A DNA stretch of 22,550 nt from Priapulus caudatus. Taxonomy: Eukaryota; Priapulida; Priapulimorpha; Priapulimorphida; Priapulidae. Position numbers and translations under genes: made by a program. This document shows, in pieces, positions 18,302 to 22,550 of the stretch (its first letter is position 1; every line of letters starts with the position of its first letter). Below the pieces are notes generated by a model. The model had not been told where the DNA came from. It ran no database searches and worked only from the letters and a program-made list of their open reading frames with translations. The stretch covers positions 32,402 to 54,951 of the forward strand of contig NW_014578572.1 of assembly GCF_000485595.1 (NCBI RefSeq), in the 5' to 3' direction.

Positions 18302-18607
18302 ATGAACGGCAGGCATTCAGCGCCGGTTGTGCTCTTCATCCTTCTGATGGCTCAGTGCACGACAAATGCAATATTATTGCTCGCCGCTCCGGCCGTGGTT
18401 GGCGTGTAAGCTACTACGTCTGTGTAAAAAACTGCGCCACGTGTGTTAAGCTATGGGACCACGGACTCTACAACGGGAAGAAATGCGTAGATCGCTGTGG
18501 TCGACACCGAGGGACGCGCATTGTTGATCCATTTTTGCGGCAACCTCCATTTCTTCAACCTTGACAGAAAAGAACGACTTGACCTTACTGATGAAATTAT
18601 GAAGTGA
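18302..18607 (+). CDS. Eclosion-hormone-like secreted peptide, frame-disrupted
   Basis: ATG at 18302 and TGA at 18605-18607 are in the same frame, 102 codons apart. The first part reads a signal peptide (MNGRHSAPVVLFILLMAQC, then TTNA, a likely cleavage site). The cysteine core is one frame away: CVKNCATC, 13 residues, CVDRC (18424-18498). The last part, again in the first frame, supplies a sixth Cys (LIHFCGNLHFF). The spacing C-x3-C-x2-C-x13-C-x3-C-x~12-C and the NCAxC motif closely match eclosion hormone (C-x3-C-x2-C-x12-C-x3-C-x~10-C), a secreted neuropeptide. Two compensating single-base shifts, before about 18410 and near 18508-18513, interrupt it. They could be sequencing errors or mark a pseudogene. 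An alternative is one exon in the middle frame from the acceptor at 18294. Confidence 0.5.
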
Positions 18608-18757
18608 GGGAAAACTAACAGATAACAGACACATTAATCACCAATGTGTTAATCTTCAAAGCATACTGATTGGAATTTAAGCTACAAGATCCAACGGCAG
18701 AGATCACATCCCACAAAGGTGCACTTGACACGTGATCTAAAAATCTAATCCGCGTAA
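18608..18757. other. Gene-free gap ending at a MITE
   Basis: AT-rich sequence with no clear frame. It may be peptide-gene 3' UTR or degraded LINE sequence upstream of the MITE insertion. TAA at 18755-18757 is the left target duplication of the MITE. Confidence 0.35.
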
Positions 18758-19169
18758 AGGCCCGTCTCCACACACGCGGCACGACACGACACAGCAAAAC
18801 GCAGCGCCGTTGTGCTGAAAAGAAATACATTGTGATTTCGCGCATTGTGTCTGAGCGCATTGTGTTCACTCTGGTTCAGTGATCACAAATTATGCATGTG
18901 CTTGTTGTCTATTGGCTGATGGTAGCGTGAGCAGAACACGTGATAAAAAACAATTGCGTTGATTGGTTCAATTGTCTTTACGCCGTCACGTCAGCCGGCA
19001 AAAGTCAAACTCATTTGACTTTCGCCGTCGCCGTGAAATCCGGCTGGCGCCGTGCCGTGTCAGTGGAGACTGCGCCATAAGATATAATAGATTTGAACTT
19101 TGCCGGTAGGGGTGAACGACGCCGTTTCCGTGGCGTTCCGCGCCGCGCCGCGTGTGTGGAGACGGGCCT
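18758..19169. mobile_element. 412-bp PIF/Harbinger-type MITE
   Basis: 23-bp perfect inverted repeats at 18758-18780 and 19147-19169 (starting AGGCCCGTCTCCACACACG) continue imperfectly inward. They are flanked by TAA on both sides (18755-18757, 19170-19172). A 3-bp TAA/TTA duplication is the signature of PIF/Harbinger elements. There is no coding frame inside; the open frame entering the LINE from 19093 is partly MITE sequence. The interior includes CCAAT-like ATTGGCTGATGG and ATTGATTGG-type motifs. Confidence 0.88.
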
Positions 19170-19172
19170 TAA

Positions 19173-19864
19173 GTGGCACACAGAAATCCGAGACATGGCA
19201 AACATGAGCAAATCAACAGTAACTATCGAAGTTCCTGGAATCGATCCAAGTGACACATCATCAATAGCTGAAAAGATAAACGATTCTTACTCTGCTGTTA
19301 CGCGACTTCTTCCTCCTCTCGACTACAATAGTCTTCCAAGTTTTCTTCTGGCACGCCCACCACCAACAGTACAGGAGTGGCAAGTCTACCGTCATTTACT
19401 GAATTACCGACATTAATAAATCTGGAGGACCTGACAACCTTCCGCCACGTCTAATTAGAGAATTCGCTGCTGAGTTAGCGACACCACTGGCTGATGTAAT
19501 CAACGCATCTCTTCTGCAGGGCTGTGTACCTCAAGCTTGGAAACAGGCGATCGTATGCCCTGTACCAAAAGTGTACCCTCCTTCCATTGATGAGCTAAGG
19601 CCAATCTCTCTAACTTGCACTTTCGCTGAAATAGCAGAGAACTTTGTCTACACGTGGATCATGGACGACATCCAGCATAAAATTGATTTACGCCAGTTTG
19701 GCTCCATACCCAAGTCTTCAACAGTTCATTACCTCATCAGCATATTGGACTATCTGTACAGAGGAGCAGAAAAACGCAACAATATAAGCTCTCTAGTCGT
19801 GACTGCCTTCAGCAAAGCATTTGACCTGATATGTCACGCAACACTGCTAAAAAAAACTCCATAA
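19173..19864 (+). pseudogene. LINE reverse transcriptase, N-terminal fragments
   Basis: Frame 1 reads KWHTEIRDMANMSKS, then EVPGIDPSDTSSIAEKINDS and LPPLDYNSLPSFL to 19416. After a frame change come GPDNLPPRLIREFA (about 19428 on) and, from 19571, ELRPISLTCTFAEIAENFVY, ending with AFSKAFDLI near 19806-19832. These are reverse-transcriptase motifs 1 to 3 (A). The catalytic Asp of motif A, normally DFSKAFD, is Ala here (GCC for GAC), so the copy lacks a metal-binding residue. Missense and frameshift damage together argue for age. Confidence 0.85.
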
Positions 19865-20490
19865 ATTAGGAGTCAGACCGTCACTACTACCGTGGATAAG
19901 TGATTTCCTCTCTATGAGACAACAATGCGTCCGCTACAAAGGGTCTACCTCCACGTACCAGGGATTAACATGTGGCGTTCCCCAGGGCACAAAGCTTGGC
20001 TCGCTACTGTTGTTGGTCATGATCAAGGATGCTGCTGAAGGACTATTAGTTCAGAAATGGAAATACGTCGACGATATGACACTAATAGAGACAAGGTCGA
20101 TCCACGCTCCGTCATATCTAAACAACGTACTCGCATCTATACAGTGCTAGACCTTTTCAAATAAAGATCTACAGTTATGCAGGTGTACTTTGGTAGAAAT
20201 AGACTTCAAGATGCTTAACTTTTTTTAGAACACTTTCAATTGGAAAATTCGACAACTTTGAAGATCCTGGGTGTATGGTTCCAGCACGACCTTAAATGGG
20301 CCATACACGTTCAAGATTTGGTGGCTAGAGCCAGTAAAAGAATGTTTATGCTTCGTATACTAAAAAAATCTAGGCTTAGCTGTGAAGATCTTGTACAAAT
20401 TTACTATGGTTACGTCATACAGATTCTGGAATATGCTGCACCCGTCTGGCACCCGGGCCTTACCAAAGAGCTCGATCTCACGTCTAATTG
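19865..20490 (+). pseudogene. LINE reverse transcriptase, palm/thumb fragments
   Basis: The frame at 19914-20150 reads TCGVPQGTKLGSLLLLVMI and KYVDDMTLIE. YVDD (20064-20075) is the intact catalytic box of motif C. The next fragment (20240-20491) reads LKILGVWFQHDLKWAIHVQD and ILEYAAPVWHPGLT, the conserved thumb region of CR1/Jockey-type elements. The frames are separated by a gap (20151-20239) with a stop and a T-run (TTTTTTT at about 20219). Confidence 0.88.
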
Positions 20491-20777
20491 AATCTGTTCA
20501 AGTAAGGGCAGTAAAAATAATAATAGGTTATAATAATTGAAATAGGTACGACATGTACGATGATGTACTATCTCAGCTTCAGATCCAAAGATTTGCGTTT
20601 CGTTGCGAGCAGATTTGTGAAATAGTGGCTTATCAACTCAAAAGTTGTAAACGATTACAGGATATTTGCCCTCCTTCAGCAATAAATGTGTCTAACCGCA
20701 TAACACGGAATTCGAGTAAACTCCGGCTTGCAAAAGTCCCTCGTACCAGCCGGTACTTCAATACATGTGCAGGATGA
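20491..20777 (+). pseudogene. LINE ORF2 C-terminal tail
   Basis: After a stop at 20489-20491 the other frames continue with IESVQVRAVKII and then YDDVLSQLQIQRFAFRCEQI, ending NTCAG before TGA at 20776. This is the usual end of such polyproteins (LE-x-VQ-x-RA-x-KII, then L-x-R-x-x-x-C). Confidence 0.7.
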
Positions 20778-21178
20778 TTAACAAATTGTAAACAGGCACT
20801 GCATTTTTGACAATAGCATGGATAATATTAGTCTTTTGCTTGCGCCCCTTTATAAACGTTTTGGTTTCTTTGAAATAACTCTCTGGACAACTTTCGTTTA
20901 TGTGATATGTTTGATTCTATCTTTGTGTCTCATTTTAATTGTAAAAATTTTTTGACCAAGGATCACGTTATTTTAAATTTAGTATATATTCTAAAGATGG
21001 TTTTTAGTTTAGGGATATAATTTCACGAACCAACATTTTAAGTGATATCTATGTCTTACCATGGGACATATATTATTGTAAATATCATCAATTTCAGTTT
21101 TATACTGCATGATGATATCTTGTTTGCAAAAAAAAAAAGTTATTGTAACGTTGTTAACACTAGTTTTGCAATAAACCT
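20778..21178 (+). other. LINE 3' untranslated region
   Basis: AT-rich, with an A-run at 21128-21138 and AATAAA at 21170-21175 close to the terminal (TATC)n. Confidence 0.6.
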
Positions 21179-21202
21179 ATTATCTATCTATCTATCTATC
21201 TA
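21179..21202. repeat. (TATC)n tail, probable LINE 3' terminus
   Basis: Six or so TATC units begin four bases after the AATAAA signal. Such a tail is typical of 3' ends of CR1/L2/Jockey-like elements. The sequence is unrelated after it. Confidence 0.8.
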
Positions 21203-21559
21203 AGCTGAGTATTGCATAATTTACTAGATACAAATACATCGGCCGCAATAAAGAGCGGAAAATCATTCTCTTTCCAAACACATGCAGTAGTTGAATCCTA
21301 CTTTTGTAGATGCATCAATTCGCTGCACACTATCAAGCGATATTAGGTGGGTCAGACCTAAACAGGGGGATATTAGCTATTTTTAAGTTATACCCGGATT
21401 AAACGCTGCTATACACGTTGCGGAATTTCAAAGCTATGGAGCAGCAGTATTGTAACACAGAAGTATTAGTAAAAGAGTAATAATGGTAATAATATTCAGA
21501 AACGTTAATAATAATATGAGATAATCAGCGTGACCCACAAGAGTCAACGTAACCAGCGG
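21203..21559. other. Gene-free stretch
   Basis: AT-rich; (TAA)n-like patches at 21474-21520. TGTAACACAG at 21451 resembles a gypsy LTR start, but no matching end or target duplication was found. Confidence 0.4.
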
Positions 21560-21876
21560 TACACGATTGGATAGGTCATAAACAGGGCGTGACCACGACC
21601 CACCAGTAAGAACGCGGGGTCAACGGGTCACGCGTGAACAGAGAGTACTAGCGCATAACGAACCAATAGCAGCACACGAAGGGGCTGCATGCTTGACCGA
21701 GAGAACCCGGGCCAATAGTAAACAGTGCAGCGGGAACAATAGAAGTAGCGTCACTATAAGAAGTTATGTTTGTGAAATAAGAAAAACTCTCTCTCTCGCG
21801 TGTTGCATCTCAGACGATAACGTATCTACACCGTTTGTTAGTTCACAGCAGTGACGCTACACCACACTATGTAAGT
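21560..21876 (+). promoter_or_regulatory. Promoter-like block with 5' exon and splice donor
   Basis: From left to right: AGGTCA (21573-21578); GGGTCA-AC-GGGTCA (21617-21630, a DR2 like nuclear-receptor sites); CCAAT at 21663-21667 and 21712-21716; a TATA-like TATAAG (21755-21760); a CT-rich run (CTCTCTCTCTCGCG, about 21787-21800); and a donor CTAT|GTAAGT at 21871. Spacing of CCAAT and TATA is right for a pol II promoter starting at about 21785. The first exon would be non-coding (the only ATG stops at once). An alternative is a solo LTR, which carries similar signals. Confidence 0.4.
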
Positions 21877-22550
21877 TATGCTTTGTATTCCGCGTAATTT
21901 TCTGTAAACCGTTGTGTAGTACTCTGTACATTAAAGATGTTCGTACCGTGTACACGTACACGCATGTTCGAGCATTTTGTAGTTAACGAGCGAGGCGGTA
22001 TATCTCAATAATATACGTAGACTACAAACGTACGATTACGGATAACACCCTAGAGCAGTTAAGAGCTATGACTATAAACTAAACGTTACAGTATCAATTC
22101 ATATCAATTTCATTTAAATGTAAAATAGATCTCACGCATGATGATAATAGGCTTGCTTACCAATAATAAAAGGCAAAAGCATAACGAAGAAATAAAGCTG
22201 GATTCTAGCGGCACGGAAGTTTCAAACAGCGCTTAAAATTCATGTTCTCTTGTTGTCATACGGTGTTTTGTCAGTTCTAGCGTCTTCCGTCAAGGTACAG
22301 CAAATAGGTAATTTAAATGAAATTGTCTATTTATTATTGTGCGGAGGAATCTAGTGAGATACGGTATACGCAACATCCCTGTTACGTGACTCTACCCTCT
22401 TACTGTGGTTATTGAAAACCAAAATGGAAAACTGGTTTAAACTTTGTTTGGTTTGAGCAAATATTGACTTGATGAATACAACGTTTGATGTTTAATTTTC
22501 AAAACTAACTCTCAGGTCAAGTTGATTTAGTTAGTCTATCTAACTATCTA
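21877..22550. other. AT-rich right edge, no gene seen
   Basis: If the promoter call is right this is its first intron. No coding frame or RNA gene is recognised. It ends in CTATCTAACTATCTA. Confidence 0.4.

Larger units (their letters stand above)
19173..21205 (+). mobile_element. CR1/Jockey-like LINE remnant (RT domain to 3' end)
   Basis: The translated fragments follow the order of a non-LTR reverse transcriptase from before motif 1 to its C-terminal thumb. They are followed by an AT-rich 3' region with a polyA signal AATAAA (21170-21175) and a (TATC)n tail, a style of 3' end used by CR1/L2-like LINEs. The endonuclease domain and ORF1 are absent. At least four stops or frame changes (near 19416, 19860, 20148-20240 and 20490-20550) make it inactive. 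The 5' edge coincides with the MITE target duplication, so the MITE may have inserted into it. Confidence 0.85.

Noticed and set aside
21451-21851. Solo LTR starting TGTAACACAG
   Set aside because: No CA end with a matching 5-bp target duplication (AGTAT) found; kept only as an alternative to the promoter call.

Overview
This window looks like repeat-rich, non-coding DNA from a metazoan, most likely a marine invertebrate. It is AT-rich, eukaryotic in style (GT-AG introns, polyA signals, microsatellites, interstitial CCCTAA repeats) and carries decayed BEL/Pao, Ty3/gypsy, hAT, Harbinger-like and CR1/Jockey-like elements. Two unresolved bases (17171, 17429) suggest a draft assembly, so some frameshifts may be sequencing errors. 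There is no bacterial signature. The species cannot be fixed from the sequence. An eclosion-hormone-like peptide gene in a non-arthropod-looking repeat background would fit an ambulacrarian (hemichordate or echinoderm), but that is inference.

Layout. 1-6780: mostly unique or decayed DNA, with a 67-bp tandem duplication, a possible small inverted-repeat element (689-957), the tail of a Ty3/gypsy RNase H (2118-2231) and one GC3-rich candidate exon on the minus strand (4940-5158). 6785-8330: the 3' half of a BEL/Pao pol (integrase plus DUF5641) broken by three frameshifts and cut off by the 3' end of a minus-strand hAT element (8331-8667). 9151-15199: a 6.05-kb DNA transposon with about 67-69-bp terminal inverted repeats, an apparent 4-bp ACGT target duplication, a spliced transposase gene (tiny exon 1 at 9421-9435, large exon from 11002) and a C-terminal Tudor-like domain. 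The transposase has D, D, CxxH and E landmarks but matches no superfamily I can name. It is dead: about 290 bp of its coiled coil is inverted and there are several frameshifts. Its intron holds a ~230-bp tandem repeat and a 366-bp MITE. 15269-15834: three ~185-bp tandem units, each containing the core of the transposon's terminal repeat. 16553-16924: a hAT-type MITE with an 8-bp target duplication. 17431-18115: nested inverted-repeat elements with microsatellite ends, the inner one holding (CCCTAA)n.

18302-18607: the best candidate host gene, a small secreted cysteine-rich peptide resembling eclosion hormone. Its ends are in one frame and its cysteine core in another. 18758-19169: a Harbinger-type MITE (23-bp perfect TIRs, TAA duplication) abutting a CR1/Jockey-like LINE remnant (19173-21205) that ends in (TATC)n. 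21560-21876: a promoter-like block with CCAAT boxes, a TATA-like box, a GGGTCA DR2 and a splice donor.

Most coding content is mobile-element debris that does not act together. The two items most worth follow-up are the unassigned transposon at 9151-15199 and the eclosion-hormone-like gene at 18302-18607.
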